From VMDJ01 sp038146785 (GTDB taxonomy: Bacteria; Pseudomonadota; Gammaproteobacteria; Chromatiales; Chromatiaceae): a stretch of DNA of 64,000 nt. Where the stretch lies: contig JAYQSI010000016.1 of the NCBI GenBank assembly GCA_038146785.1, positions 372,001-436,000 of the forward strand. The letters run 5' to 3'. The notes beneath the pieces are model-generated. The model was not told the DNA's origin. It ran no database searches and saw only the letters and a program-made list of their open reading frames with translations. A program made the position numbers and the translations under genes. Positions 45,377 through 55,393 of this stretch are shown in pieces (within the stretch, counting starts at the first letter, position 1; every line of letters begins with the position of its first letter).

Positions 45377-46138
45377 TTAATGAAGGCGAGATAACTCGCT
45401 CGCTAGCGCCATGTAACTGATCGCGCCTCGTGAAGATTTATCATACATCATCACTGGCAAGCCATGACTTGGCGATTCGGCCACGCGCACATTGCGTGGA
45501 ATGATGGTACGGAACACGCGATCACCAAAATGCTCGATCAGCTGCGCCGAGACATCCGTCGCTAGGTTGTTTCGAGGATCGTGCATGGTTCTCACAATGC
45601 CATCGATTGTCAGCCCTGGATTTGCATGTGCCTTGATTTGCTCAATGGTCACAAGCAGAGAAGACAAGCCCTCTAGCGCGTAGTACTCGGTTTGAATCGG
45701 AATCAACACGCCATCGGCAGCCACTAGCGCATTCAAGGTGAGCATGTTTAAAGATGGCGGACAATCAATAAAGATGTAGTCATAGTCATTCGCCACCGCC
45801 GCGAGTGCTTTCTTTAACTGTTGCTCGCGGTTTTCCATGTCGATTAGCTCAACCTCTGCGGCGGTGAGATCACCGTTCGCCGGGAGCACATCAAACAAAT
45901 TTTCAACCGCGGGCTTTTTCACCTCAGCAACACTGGCTTCACCGAGCAAAACCTCAAGTGATGACAGCTCGATATCGTGTTTATCGACACCGCATCCCAT
46001 GGTCGCATTACCCTGCGGATCAAGATCAACCAACAACACACGCTTTTTCATCAGCGCTAGCGCTGCCACGGTATTGACCGTCGTTGTGGTTTTACCCACA
46101 CCGCCTTTTTGGTTAGCAACGCAAATAACTCGGGCCAT
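45377..46138 (-). CDS. parA: Chromosome partitioning ATPase ParA
   Basis: 253 residues, deviant Walker A ANQKGGVGKTTTTVN near residue 9, Walker B DYIFIDCPPSLNMLTLNAL near residue 116, and the DNA-binding C-terminal half. ParA moves the origin-proximal ParB-parS complexes. Upstream of parB by 18 bp and downstream of rsmG, the usual order. Confidence 0.97.
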   Translation of the reverse strand: MARVICVANQKGGVGKTTTTVNTVAALALMKKRVLLVDLDPQGNATMGCGVDKHDIELSSLEVLLGEASVAEVKKPAVENLFDVLPANGDLTAAEVELIDMENREQQLKKALAAVANDYDYIFIDCPPSLNMLTLNALVAADGVLIPIQTEYYALEGLSSLLVTIEQIKAHANPGLTIDGIVRTMHDPRNNLATDVSAQLIEHFGDRVFRTIIPRNVRVAESPSHGLPVMMYDKSSRGAISYMALASELSRLH

Positions 46139-46219
46139 TGGTGTCTCTAGTGGTGTGCTGAGGTCAGCAAATCAATTTGGCTGCACATAATAGCGGCGCG
46201 CACTCGCTCAGGACAACGA

Positions 46220-46867
46220 CTACGTAATCACCAACAAACGACGAGCAGCATTTTCGCCCGGCACGTGCAGCTCATGTATCGCAACTTGCTTACCTTCTGG
46301 CAGCTGGCTTTCATCCAGCTCATCAATGCCAGACTTCATCGCCGCCCACTGACCATTCGGTTTAAGCAAATGCTCGGTAAGGCGGATCATCAAATGCAGA
46401 TCAGCAAAGGCGCGCGAAGTAATCGTGTCAAAGCGTTCATCTTGAGTCAGATCTTCCACGCGGCCCTGAATAACGTTGGCGTTGGTCAGCTTTAACTCTG
46501 CGATCGCTTGTTGCACAAAGCGTGTCTTTTTACCGTTTGAATCGATCAGTGTGACGTGCAGTTCAGGATTCACAATCGCTAGTGGAATACCTGGCAGACC
46601 AGCGCCACATCCGACGTCGAGCAATTCAGGACCTTTAATAAAAGGTGCAATCGACAAGCTATCTAACAACTGACGAGAGACCATCTCTTCAGGATTGCGC
46701 ACGGCGGTGAGGTTATAGACCTTGTTCCACTTATCGACCAACGCAAGATACTCAAGCAATAACGCTTGTTGCTCTGCGGGTATCTCGAGTCCCATTTGAG
46801 CCAACCCTTCTGCTAACTGCGGGGGCCATTGAGCGATCGCTTCGTTACGTTTGTGTCCATATTTCAT
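46220..46867 (-). CDS. rsmG: 16S rRNA (guanine527-N7)-methyltransferase RsmG
   Basis: Modifies 16S rRNA G527. 215 residues. SAM loop DVGCGAGLPGIPLAIVNP near residue 80 (GCGAGLPG), then TLIDSNGKKTRFV and the C-terminal catalytic ITSRAFADL. Its position ahead of parAB is conserved. Confidence 0.95.
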   Translation of the reverse strand: MKYGHKRNEAIAQWPPQLAEGLAQMGLEIPAEQQALLLEYLALVDKWNKVYNLTAVRNPEEMVSRQLLDSLSIAPFIKGPELLDVGCGAGLPGIPLAIVNPELHVTLIDSNGKKTRFVQQAIAELKLTNANVIQGRVEDLTQDERFDTITSRAFADLHLMIRLTEHLLKPNGQWAAMKSGIDELDESQLPEGKQVAIHELHVPGENAARRLLVIT

Positions 46868-46935
46868 GCCGGTATTATCGCGGTGCCTTTCAGGCTTTGC
46901 TATGCATTTTCACCATTCAGCTTTAAGCTGCCGCG

Positions 46936-48093
46936 ATGAAATCAAAATCTCCCGAACAGCTTTTATGGTTAATGAGCTTCGCTGCCGCATTTGGCTTTGC
47001 GTGTTGGCATACGCTGATTAATAACTTTGCTATCGAGCAAGCCGGCTTTAGTGGGATCGAGATGGGCTTTCTTCAAAGTCTGCGTGAAGTGCCCGGCTTT
47101 CTTGCCTTCACCACGGTTTTCCTTTTATTGATCTTTCGCGAACAAACCTTTGCGCTACTCTCGATTGCAATCTTAGGTATAGGTGTTGCGTTAACTGGCT
47201 TCTTTCCAAGCAACCTTGGCTTGTATGTCACCACGGTGATCATGTCGGTGGGTTTTCATTATTACTACACCGTACAAAAATCGTTAGCGCTGCAATGGAT
47301 TGATAAAGAACGTGTGCCCGTTGTTTTAGGTCATCTCTCGGCCGCACGATCTTATGCATCGATCGCTGTGTTCCTTGGTATATGGCTCGCCATTGAATGG
47401 CTTGCGATTGACTATGTTTATATCTACGCCATCACAGGTATTGGTGCGATCGTTTTAGTGCTCTGGGCATGGCGTTATTTCCCATCGTTTACCCATGCGA
47501 TTCCGCAACATAAAAAACTGATTCTGCGTCCGGCGTATTCTTTGTATTACGCGCTCGTGTTTATGAGTGGTGCTCGTCGACAAATCTTCATTGTGTTCGC
47601 CAGCTTCTTGATGGTGGAAAAGTTTGGCTTCAGTGCCGCGGATATCGCTCTGCTCTTTTTAGTGAATCACATCATTAACTCTTGGGCAGCACCACGCATA
47701 GGCAAGCTGATTGCTAAATGGGGTGAACATAAAGCGCTGACGCTTGAGTACCTTGGTTTGATCGTGATCTTTATCAGCTATGCCTTAGTGGATAACGCAG
47801 CGATGGCAGCTACTTTATTCATCATTGATCACATCTTGTTCTCTTTGGCGATCAGTATTGAAAGCTACTTTAAGCGTATTGCTGATCCACAAGACATTGC
47901 TTCGACTGCCGGTGTGTCATTCACGATTAATCATATCGCTGCCGTGATCATTCCTGCGGCGTTTGGTTTTATTTGGATCGACTCACCCGCCATCGTTTTT
48001 TATATCGGCGCAGGCATGGCGTTTATATCGCTGCTACTTGCTCAACGTATACCCGATTCGCTAAATCAATTAGAAGCGCTTAGCCGCGGGTGA
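46936..48093 (+). CDS. Major facilitator superfamily transporter, substrate unknown
   Basis: 385 residues with about 12 hydrophobic segments and the MFS N/C halves; no ligand-specific motif recognised. The first membrane helix starts at SPEQLLWLMSFAAAFGF. Signature A-type loops are weak. It sits between rsmG and yaaA, an insertion into the usual mnmG-rsmG junction, and overlaps the convergent yaaA by 14 bp. Confidence 0.75.
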   Translation: MKSKSPEQLLWLMSFAAAFGFACWHTLINNFAIEQAGFSGIEMGFLQSLREVPGFLAFTTVFLLLIFREQTFALLSIAILGIGVALTGFFPSNLGLYVTTVIMSVGFHYYYTVQKSLALQWIDKERVPVVLGHLSAARSYASIAVFLGIWLAIEWLAIDYVYIYAITGIGAIVLVLWAWRYFPSFTHAIPQHKKLILRPAYSLYYALVFMSGARRQIFIVFASFLMVEKFGFSAADIALLFLVNHIINSWAAPRIGKLIAKWGEHKALTLEYLGLIVIFISYALVDNAAMAATLFIIDHILFSLAISIESYFKRIADPQDIASTAGVSFTINHIAAVIIPAAFGFIWIDSPAIVFYIGAGMAFISLLLAQRIPDSLNQLEALSRG

Positions 48094-48847
48094 ATACCCA
48101 GGTGTCGCCTTTGCTTTGTGATTTATTAAACGCATAGCCATCAACATCAAACTTCTTGATCGCTTCTGGATCTTGTAAACGATTCAACAAAATATAACGG
48201 CTTAATAAACCGCGCGCTTTTTTCGCATAGATACCAATCATTTTAAATTGGCCATCTTTACGCTCTTTGAATTGCGGCGTGATGATGCGGCCTTCGACAA
48301 GCTTTGGCTTAACTGACTTAAAGTATTCATTTGATGCCAAGTTAATAACAACATCATCGCCTTGCGCTTTTAATTGCTTATTGATCGCTTGGGTGATGGT
48401 GGTATCCCAAAACTCATACAAGTTTTTACCGCGCGAATTTTCTAATGATGTGCCCATTTCTAAGCGGTACGCCATCATCAAATCCATCGGCTTAAGCAAA
48501 CCATATAGACCAGACAGAATACGTAGATGTTCTTGTGCGTATGCCAAATCATCTTCTGAAAAACTTTCGGCATCCATACCGGCATAAACATCACCTTTAA
48601 AGGCGAGTAGCGCTTGCTTTGCATTTTTCTTTGTAATCTTTGGCGTCCACTCGGCATAACGATCAAAGTTAAGTTCTGCCAAATTCATACTGAGCTTCAT
48701 TAGCTCTGCAAGATCCATTGAAGAAAACTGACGTAGGCGATCAATCAATACTTGTGAGTCTTTCAAAAACTCAGGTTTAGTACTTAGCTTGCTTGCTACA
48801 GGTGTGTCGTAATCCAGTTTCTTTGCCGGTGAGATAAGAATAAGCAC
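48080..48847 (-). CDS. yaaA: Peroxide stress protein YaaA
   Basis: UPF0246 family, 255 residues (E. coli 258). Starts MLILISPAKKLDYDTP; conserved ALLAFKGDVYAGMDAE, LRILSGLYGLLKP and NLASNEYFKSVKP. Lowers intracellular iron during peroxide stress in E. coli. 12 bp from the mnmG stop; possibly co-transcribed with mnmG. Confidence 0.94.
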   Translation of the reverse strand: MLILISPAKKLDYDTPVASKLSTKPEFLKDSQVLIDRLRQFSSMDLAELMKLSMNLAELNFDRYAEWTPKITKKNAKQALLAFKGDVYAGMDAESFSEDDLAYAQEHLRILSGLYGLLKPMDLMMAYRLEMGTSLENSRGKNLYEFWDTTITQAINKQLKAQGDDVVINLASNEYFKSVKPKLVEGRIITPQFKERKDGQFKMIGIYAKKARGLLSRYILLNRLQDPEAIKKFDVDGYAFNKSQSKGDTWVFTRG

Positions 48848-48859
48848 GGGTCTTCTCGT

Positions 48860-50746
48860 TTATGCAGATCGTTTTTTTAGATGAATGAGTAACAGTGATA
48901 AAGCCGCTGGCGTAATACCAGGGATACGGCCAGCTTGACCTATTGTTTGTGGACGTAAGCGCGCTAACTTTTCTGTCAGCTCAGCGGATAAGCCTTTTAC
49001 TAAGGCGTAATCAATATCCTCTGGTAACGAAACTGACTCTGCGGTTTTTGACTTCTCAACTTCTGCCACTTGACGGTTGATGTAACCAGAGTACTTAGCT
49101 TGTATTTCAACTTGTTCACGCACTTGCTCTGCCCAAGGCTCTTCACTGTGCATTGGGCCGACAACCGCAAGCGAAGTCACTTTCGCGTAATCACTTTTTG
49201 GTCGCGCGATTAATTCAATGGCGCGCGTTTCTTTACGCAGCTCATCACCGAGTAATTCATGTGCTTGCTCAACACTTAAATCATTTGGTCGCACAAAAGT
49301 TTCTTTAAGGCGCTGCTGCTCTTTAGCAATCGCTTCACGCTTCTCTTCAAAGAACTGCCATTGTTGATCGTCAACCAAACCTAGCTCTCGGCCTTTTTCA
49401 GTTAAACGTAGATCAGCGTTATCTTCTCGTAGCATCAAGCGATATTCAGCGCGACTTGTGAACATTCGATATGGCTCTTGCGTACCACGCGTAATCAAGT
49501 CATCAACCAACACGCCTAAATACGCTTCATCACGACGTGGACACCACGCCTCTTTGTTTTGTGCTTTAAGTGCCGCGTTTGTACCGGCTAACAAACCTTG
49601 TGCTGCCGCTTCTTCATAACCGGTCGTACCGTTGATTTGTCCCGCGAAGAACAAGGCTTCAATATGTTTCGTTTCTAATGATGACTTCAACTCACGCGGA
49701 TCAAAAAAGTCATATTCAATGGCATAGCCAGGGCGAGTAATGCGGGCTTGCTCAAAACCTTTCATCGAGCGCACCAGCTCCCACTGCACATCAAATGGCA
49801 ATGACGTTGAAATACCATTTGGATATAGCTCATTGCTAGTGAGGCCTTCTGGCTCGATAAAGATTTGATGCGACTCTTTATCAGCAAAACGCACCACCTT
49901 GTCTTCAATTGATGGGCAGTATCTTGGACCGACGCCTTCAATCACGCCGGTATACATTGGCGAGCGATCCATTCCACCGCGAATGATGTCGTGCGTCTGT
50001 TGATTGGTTCGAGTGATGTGACACGGGATTTGTTGTGGGTGCCAACTGCGATCTGCCATGAACGAGAACACCGGCTCTGGGTTATCGCCTGGCTGCTCTT
50101 CCAACACGCTGAAGTTAACCGAGCGCTTATCAATACGTGGCGGCGTACCGGTTTTTAATCGCTCAACGGTAAAAGGCTGTTCACGTAGGCGCTGCGACAA
50201 GGCATTTGCCGGTGGATCCCCTGCTCTGCCGCCTTGGTAATTTTCTAGGCCAATATGAATGCGACCACCTAAAAAGGTACCGACGGTCAGCACCACGGTG
50301 TCCGCTCTAAATTTCAAACCCATCTGCGTGGTCACGCCAACAGCGCGACCATTTTCAACAATCAGGTCATCAACGGCTTGTTGAAACAGATCGAGATTTT
50401 CTTGTTCTTCCAGTGCAGCACGAACAGCAGCTTTATATAAAGCACGATCTGCTTGCGCACGTGTCGCGCGAACCGCAGGACCTTTGCGCGAATTTAAGGT
50501 GCGGAATTGAATACCGCCACGGTCAGCCGCTTTTGCCATCAAGCCGCCTAGCGCATCCACTTCACGGACCAAGTGCCCCTTACCAATACCGCCAATCGCA
50601 GGGTTACAGCTCATCGCACCTAAGGTGTCGATGTTGTGAGAAAGCAATAAGGTTTTTTGACCCATGCGCGCAGATGCCAAGGCTGCCTCGGTACCGGCAT
50701 GGCCTCCGCCTACAACAATGACTGCATAATGATCTGCGTGAAACAT
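48860..50746 (-). CDS. mnmG: tRNA uridine-5-carboxymethylaminomethyl modification enzyme MnmG
   Basis: FAD-dependent partner of MnmE, 628 residues (E. coli 629). FAD loop VVGGGHAGTEAALASARMG near residue 11, SCNPAIGGIGKGHLVREVDALGG near residue 47 (landmark CNPAIGGIGKGHL), and FAGQINGTTGYEEAAAQGL near residue 368; the C-terminal helical domain ends LLIHLKKR. murI lies 59 bp upstream on the same strand. Confidence 0.98.
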   Translation of the reverse strand: MFHADHYAVIVVGGGHAGTEAALASARMGQKTLLLSHNIDTLGAMSCNPAIGGIGKGHLVREVDALGGLMAKAADRGGIQFRTLNSRKGPAVRATRAQADRALYKAAVRAALEEQENLDLFQQAVDDLIVENGRAVGVTTQMGLKFRADTVVLTVGTFLGGRIHIGLENYQGGRAGDPPANALSQRLREQPFTVERLKTGTPPRIDKRSVNFSVLEEQPGDNPEPVFSFMADRSWHPQQIPCHITRTNQQTHDIIRGGMDRSPMYTGVIEGVGPRYCPSIEDKVVRFADKESHQIFIEPEGLTSNELYPNGISTSLPFDVQWELVRSMKGFEQARITRPGYAIEYDFFDPRELKSSLETKHIEALFFAGQINGTTGYEEAAAQGLLAGTNAALKAQNKEAWCPRRDEAYLGVLVDDLITRGTQEPYRMFTSRAEYRLMLREDNADLRLTEKGRELGLVDDQQWQFFEEKREAIAKEQQRLKETFVRPNDLSVEQAHELLGDELRKETRAIELIARPKSDYAKVTSLAVVGPMHSEEPWAEQVREQVEIQAKYSGYINRQVAEVEKSKTAESVSLPEDIDYALVKGLSAELTEKLARLRPQTIGQAGRIPGITPAALSLLLIHLKKRSA

Positions 50747-50805
50747 GGATTCGTCGCTAAAAAGTGTGAAGTTATAGTTTAAACAAGCATTTAGGTCGCG
50801 TCATG

Positions 50806-51570
50806 TCACAAATCGATGACAGAAACGCTGTGCTTTTTGAGGCTTTTGCTCACTGCCCACTCCTCAAGTCGATCTGCCGAGCTTGTCGCCATCAACTGCA
50901 CATCCAATACCTGAGTTGAGTCCTCTAGACTCTCGCCCAAAATTTGCTTCATGCGCTGCATCACGCCTGACGTCGGCTCATAAAAAGTTAAGGCATAGCC
51001 AAGGTGGTCTTGGATTCGATCTTTAAGGCCAATGTAGTGCGTGCAGCCTAATACGATGTGGCTCACCTTATTTTCTTTTATTTCAGCCAGTGCCGATTCC
51101 AAAAGGTTTGGCCAGCTTTCACGTTGATTCTCTTCCAAGGCAGAGACCCAGCCGGCACAAGGTGATTCATAAACCCCTTTACCGTCGTATTTTGCTTTGA
51201 GTTTTTTATAGCGCTCGCTCAGCAACGTTGCTTTTGTGGCTAACACGGCAACATCGGTTTGTTCCGAGAGTGCGGCTGGCTTTATCGCAGGCTCAACCCC
51301 AATGATAGGTAATGCGGTTTTTGATCGCATCTCATCGATGGCGATAGCGGTTGCGGTATTACATGCCACAACGATTGCTTCAACATCTTGTGATTCAAAG
51401 TAGCTTTGGATCGCTAAACAACGCTGCTTAATCTCTTGTTCGGTTTTGTCGCCATAAGGTGCAAAAGCGTTATCTGCGAGATACAGATATTGATTATTCG
51501 GAAAGGCCTTTAGCGCTGCTTCAAGTAACGCTAAGCCACCTATGCCTGAATCGAAGAATCCGATACGCAC
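50806..51570 (-). CDS. murI: Glutamate racemase
   Basis: Makes D-glutamate for peptidoglycan. 254 residues. The two catalytic cysteines are in VACNTATAIAI near residue 71 and LGCTHYIGL near residue 174; N-terminal FFDSGIGGLALLE is the family start. Follows mnmE by three bases, an uncommon but plausible operon position. Confidence 0.95.
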   Translation of the reverse strand: MRIGFFDSGIGGLALLEAALKAFPNNQYLYLADNAFAPYGDKTEQEIKQRCLAIQSYFESQDVEAIVVACNTATAIAIDEMRSKTALPIIGVEPAIKPAALSEQTDVAVLATKATLLSERYKKLKAKYDGKGVYESPCAGWVSALEENQRESWPNLLESALAEIKENKVSHIVLGCTHYIGLKDRIQDHLGYALTFYEPTSGVMQRMKQILGESLEDSTQVLDVQLMATSSADRLEEWAVSKSLKKHSVSVIDL

Positions 51571-51572
51571 TG

Positions 51573-52919
51573 TTACTTACCAATACAAAAGCCGGCGAAT
51601 ATCTCACCGAGTAAGTCATCAGCACTGAACTCGCCGGTAATCTCAGATAGTGCCAATTGAGCTTGGCGAAGATCTTCGGCCATCAACTCGCCAGCAAGCC
51701 CTTCATGCAATGCGGCCTTGCCTGTACGGATGTGTTCTAAGGCGCGTTCAATCGCATCGATATGACGACGACGAGCTAAGAACTCACCTTGCGTAGTTTG
51801 TTCAAGCCCCATGGTTTGTCTGAGATAAGCTTTAAGCTCAACGATGCCCTCGCCCTGCTTAGCGCTGACCGCAAACACTTCATTGTTCGCATCTAAACCA
51901 ATCGTGCGTCCAGTCTTATCTGCTTTGTTATGCAAAAACGTGACTGGCACATGTGATGGCAAGTTCGACTCTTTAAATGAAAGATGCTCTGGATCTGCGT
52001 CACCGTCATAAACCCACAAAATACGATCTGCTTGTGCAATTGCATCATGGGCGCGCTGAATACCAATCTGCTCAACAACATCACTACTATCGCGTAAGCC
52101 TGCGGTATCAATAAGATGTAAAGGCATACCATCAAGTTGGATCTGTTCTTTAACCACATCCCGTGTGGTTCCAGGGATGTCCGTTACGATGGCGCTTTCA
52201 TTACCTACCAGCGCATTAAGCAAACTGGATTTACCCGCATTCGGGCGACCTGCTATCACTAAGGTCATACCATCGCGCATCACGCGACCAACATTGGCTG
52301 CTGCAAGTAGCGTCTCTACCTGTTCAATGAGTAACTCGACATCACCTGCAACCTTGCCATCAGACAGAAAGTCGATTTCTTCTTCTGGGAAATCAATCGC
52401 AGCCTCAACGTACATCCGTAGATGCGTCAGCGCACTCACTAAGTCATGTATGCGTTCAGAAAACTCGCCTTGCAAAGAACGTGCGGCAAGCTTTGCCGCA
52501 GCGGTCGTTTCAGCATCAATGAGATCTGCAATGGCCTCTGCTTGAGCAAGGTCTATCTTGTCATTAAGAAATGCTCGCTCGGTATATTCACCAGCTTTAG
52601 CTAAGCGTGCACCACCTGCTACACATCGTTGGAGCAATCGATCTAAAACAACCGGGCCACCATGCGCTTGAAACTCAACAACATCTTCACCGGTATAAGA
52701 ATGTGGCGCTTTGAAACAAAGCAAGATGCCGTTATCGATTAACGATTCATCGTGATCTATGAAGGGGCCGTAATGTGCCATGCGCGGCTCAGGCACTTTG
52801 GAAGCCACCTGCTGCGCTATGGAAAAAGATAATGAACCCGAAAGTCTAACGATACCAACGCCACCTCGACCGGGTGGCGTTATAACCGCCGCTATTGTAT
52901 CGGTGTCGCGTTCACTCAC
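51573..52919 (-). CDS. mnmE: tRNA modification GTPase MnmE
   Basis: 448 residues (E. coli 454). Folate-binding N-terminus (TIAAVITPPGRGGVGIVRLSG), GTPase G1 GRPNAGKSSLLNAL near residue 221, G3 DTAGLRD, G4 NKAD, and the C-terminal FCIGK with catalytic Cys. Modifies wobble U with MnmG. Starts just downstream of yidC, conserved yidC-mnmE order. Confidence 0.98.
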   Translation of the reverse strand: MSERDTDTIAAVITPPGRGGVGIVRLSGSLSFSIAQQVASKVPEPRMAHYGPFIDHDESLIDNGILLCFKAPHSYTGEDVVEFQAHGGPVVLDRLLQRCVAGGARLAKAGEYTERAFLNDKIDLAQAEAIADLIDAETTAAAKLAARSLQGEFSERIHDLVSALTHLRMYVEAAIDFPEEEIDFLSDGKVAGDVELLIEQVETLLAAANVGRVMRDGMTLVIAGRPNAGKSSLLNALVGNESAIVTDIPGTTRDVVKEQIQLDGMPLHLIDTAGLRDSSDVVEQIGIQRAHDAIAQADRILWVYDGDADPEHLSFKESNLPSHVPVTFLHNKADKTGRTIGLDANNEVFAVSAKQGEGIVELKAYLRQTMGLEQTTQGEFLARRRHIDAIERALEHIRTGKAALHEGLAGELMAEDLRQAQLALSEITGEFSADDLLGEIFAGFCIGK

Positions 52920-52928
52920 GCGGTTACC

Positions 52929-54571
52929 TTATGCGGACTCCCCTGCTTCGATGCGCTTAGTAATCACATACTGCTGTGCAATCGATAACAGGTTGTTGAA
53001 TACCCAGTACAACACCAAACCCGCTGGGAAGAAGGCAAACATCACACCAAACACTAATGGCAGATACATCATGATCTTCTGCTGCATAGGATCAGGTGGT
53101 TGAGGGTTAAGCTTTTGTTGCACAAACATCGAGACGGCCATGATCACAGGCAACACGTAATAAGGATCTTTAACTGCTAAGTCATCAATCCATAGAATCC
53201 ATGGTGCTTGGCGTAACTCAACGCTTTCGAGTAGTACCCAGTAAAGTGCAATAAAGAATGGGATCTGAATCAACATCGGCAAACAACCACCGAGTGGATT
53301 TACCTTTTCCTTTTTATAGATCTCCATCATCTCTTTCTGCATGCGCTGCTTGTCTTCGCCAAAGCGGTCTTTCAGCGCTTGAATACGTGGCGTTAACTTA
53401 CGCATGTTCGCCATTGAGCGATAACTGGTTTCAGAAAGCTTGTAGAAAACTAACTTAATCAAAATGGTGAAGATGATGATGGTCCATCCCCAGTTTTGTA
53501 CAAAGTCATTAATCCATTCCAAAATCACATGCATGGGTTTAGCAATGAAAACCAACCAACCGTAATCAACGGTTAGTTCTAGTCCTTGTGCTAAAGGCTC
53601 AAGCTCGGCTTGTAGTTTTGGGCCCATGAAAAGTTGACCGCCAAAACTGGCCGTTTGACCTGGTGCAACATTTTTCGCTTGTGAGTAAGTCCCCAAGACA
53701 TATTGCGCACCTGCCGCTTTACTGTAGAAGTGCTGTGTTTCACCGCGATCAGGAATAAATGCGCCAAGGAAGTAATGCTGAATCATCGCAACCCAGCCAT
53801 CGGTCGCATCACGATCAACCTTTTGCTCCGCAATTTCTGCAAACTTATACTTTTGGTACTTATCTACCTGGTCATAAATCGCGCCACCGGTATAGGTGTA
53901 CATCAACGCGTTGCCACTGTCGGTAGGCTCACCACGTTTTAGCTGACGATAATCACGGCCCGCCCACTCGCTTGATGAACCATTATTAATGATGTGCTCA
54001 AGCTTCACCGCATGTTGCCGCGGGTAAAGGTGTAACGCTTAGTAACAACCAAGCCATCTTTACTTGCCCATTGCAGATCAACAACTAAGTCGTTGGCATC
54101 ATCAGCCATGCGATAACTTGCCTGAGAGGCTGCAAAGGTCGATGTATGGTTTGGCGTACGCTCAGCATCTGCACCAAGTAAGCCCGACTGTGCGATGAAG
54201 TAATCGCTCATCCGCTCACTCATTAAGTGATATTTGATATCAGGCTGATCTACTGAAACCGGATACTTGTTGAGCTTGGCATCGATAATTGAACCGCCCA
54301 CTGAACTGATATACACATCCAGCGTGTCAGTCACGACATGTACCAATTTAGGTGCCGTAGAAGGATCTAGGTTACCCATCGTTGGCATTGAAGCCTGGGG
54401 TAAGCTCGGTGCGTCATTCGTATTTGCTACTGGTACATCAGCCGCGTTGTTCATTTGCGCAACGGGCGTAGATTGTTGCTTTGGTAAAACGTAATCAGCC
54501 TGCCAAGCCTCCCACAATAATAATGAGATGAATGCCAGAGCCATGAAAAGCAGCAAACGAATATTGTCCAT
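52929..54571 (-). CDS. yidC: Membrane protein insertase YidC (one-base frameshift)
   Basis: Inserts and folds inner-membrane proteins. The N-terminal part (54571-54005: membrane anchor DNIRLLLFMALAFISLLLW, then periplasmic P1 domain) ends at RGNMR-stop; the rest resumes with KLEHIINNGSSSEW. The sequence AACATGCGG should read AACTATGCGG (RGNYAV); restoring one T near 54012 gives 547 residues (E. coli 548). The C-terminal core has FTILIKLVFYKLSETSYRSMANM and GCLPMLIQIPFFIALYWVL. YidC is normally essential. yidD, usually between yidC and rnpA, is not present in the 70-bp gap. Confidence 0.93.
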
Positions 54572-54641
54572 TGAATACAGCCTAATGATGTTGGTTGCTG
54601 TTAAAGATGGTTCGCGAGTTTAAGCTACTCGTCGCCCAGTG

Positions 54642-55004
54642 TCATGCTTGATCAAGTTTAGAAAGCGCCTGCGCAAACAGCTGTTGTAAGGATTGTTGGA
54701 GTTCAGCGTTTGTCTTCGCGCGAACCGAGTGGCGCGTCATCACAATAAAATCGATCGCCTGCTCTTCAAGTGATGGTTCTTGGCGAAAGGTTTCTCGGAT
54801 TAAGCGTTTGATGCGATTTCGATCGACCGCCCTTTTCAGCTGTTTTTTCGCAATTGCTAAACCTAATCGGGAATCAGTACCTTCAAGGCGTTTTTTTGCA
54901 AGGACCGTAAAAAACGAATCGGCCGACTTCAGCGGGTTATCAAATACCCGTTGAAAGTCAGCCGATGTCAGTAAGCGTTGGTCTCGAGTGAACTGATGGG
55001 ACAT
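54642..55004 (-). CDS. rnpA: Ribonuclease P protein component
   Basis: 120 residues (start ATG 55004; a TTG one codon earlier is less likely). The RNR motif AVDRNRIKRLIRETFR near residue 56 binds RNase P RNA. Follows rpmH by 24 bp, the universal rpmH-rnpA pair. Confidence 0.96.
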   Translation of the reverse strand: MSHQFTRDQRLLTSADFQRVFDNPLKSADSFFTVLAKKRLEGTDSRLGLAIAKKQLKRAVDRNRIKRLIRETFRQEPSLEEQAIDFIVMTRHSVRAKTNAELQQSLQQLFAQALSKLDQA

Positions 55005-55028
55005 CAAGCCCCTCCACTCTTAAGCAGC

Positions 55029-55163
55029 TTAAGGAATTAAGCGAGCGCGGCCTTTAGCACGACGTGCATTCAAAATTTTGCGGCCTGATTTAGTTGCCAT
55101 ACGCGCACGGAAACCGTGAGTGCGAACACGCTTCAAGTTGCTTGGTTGAAAAGTACGTTTCAT
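55029..55163 (-). CDS. rpmH: 50S ribosomal protein L34
   Basis: 44 codons: MKRTFQPSNLKRVRTHGF, then ARMATKSGRKILNARRAKGR and ARLIP. This is an almost complete match to the L34 pattern (E. coli 46 residues). Divergent from dnaA across about 220 bp that carry DnaA boxes. Confidence 0.97.
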   Translation of the reverse strand: MKRTFQPSNLKRVRTHGFRARMATKSGRKILNARRAKGRARLIP

Positions 55164-55385
55164 GACCGGATTCCCGTCGATAAATCATTCAATTAAAGTG
55201 GGGCCAGCATCGCTAGACCCAGAAAGGCGCGAGAAGATACGGTATGCAACACCATTTGTCAAAAGTTTTGCTTGTTATTTAAGGCCTTTCCAAAGCCCCT
55301 TTCACACAGAGCTTGTTGCTGTGTGGATAAATCTGTAAGTAAGCGAACACTAACTGATAAATCCTTGCTGTCATAATATTTTAAT
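55164..55385. promoter_or_regulatory. rpmH-dnaA intergenic control region
   Basis: 222 bp. DnaA box TGTGGATAA at 55322-55330; a second at 55385-55393 runs into the dnaA frame. TAAGTAAGCGAACACTAACT at 55336-55355 resembles a sequence downstream of gyrB (61817-61840). Divergent promoters for rpmH and dnaA and DnaA autoregulation are expected here. Confidence 0.6.
55322..55330 (-). promoter_or_regulatory. DnaA box (perfect TTATCCACA)
   Basis: TGTGGATAA on the plus strand, consensus R1-type box, upstream of dnaA. Confidence 0.85.
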
Positions 55386-55393
55386 GTGGATAA
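55385..55393 (-). promoter_or_regulatory. DnaA box (perfect TTATCCACA) at the dnaA 5' end
   Basis: TGTGGATAA at the point where the annotated GTG start of dnaA lies. Box and start codon overlap, so DnaA binding could repress transcription, and the GTG is doubtful as a start. Confidence 0.8.
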
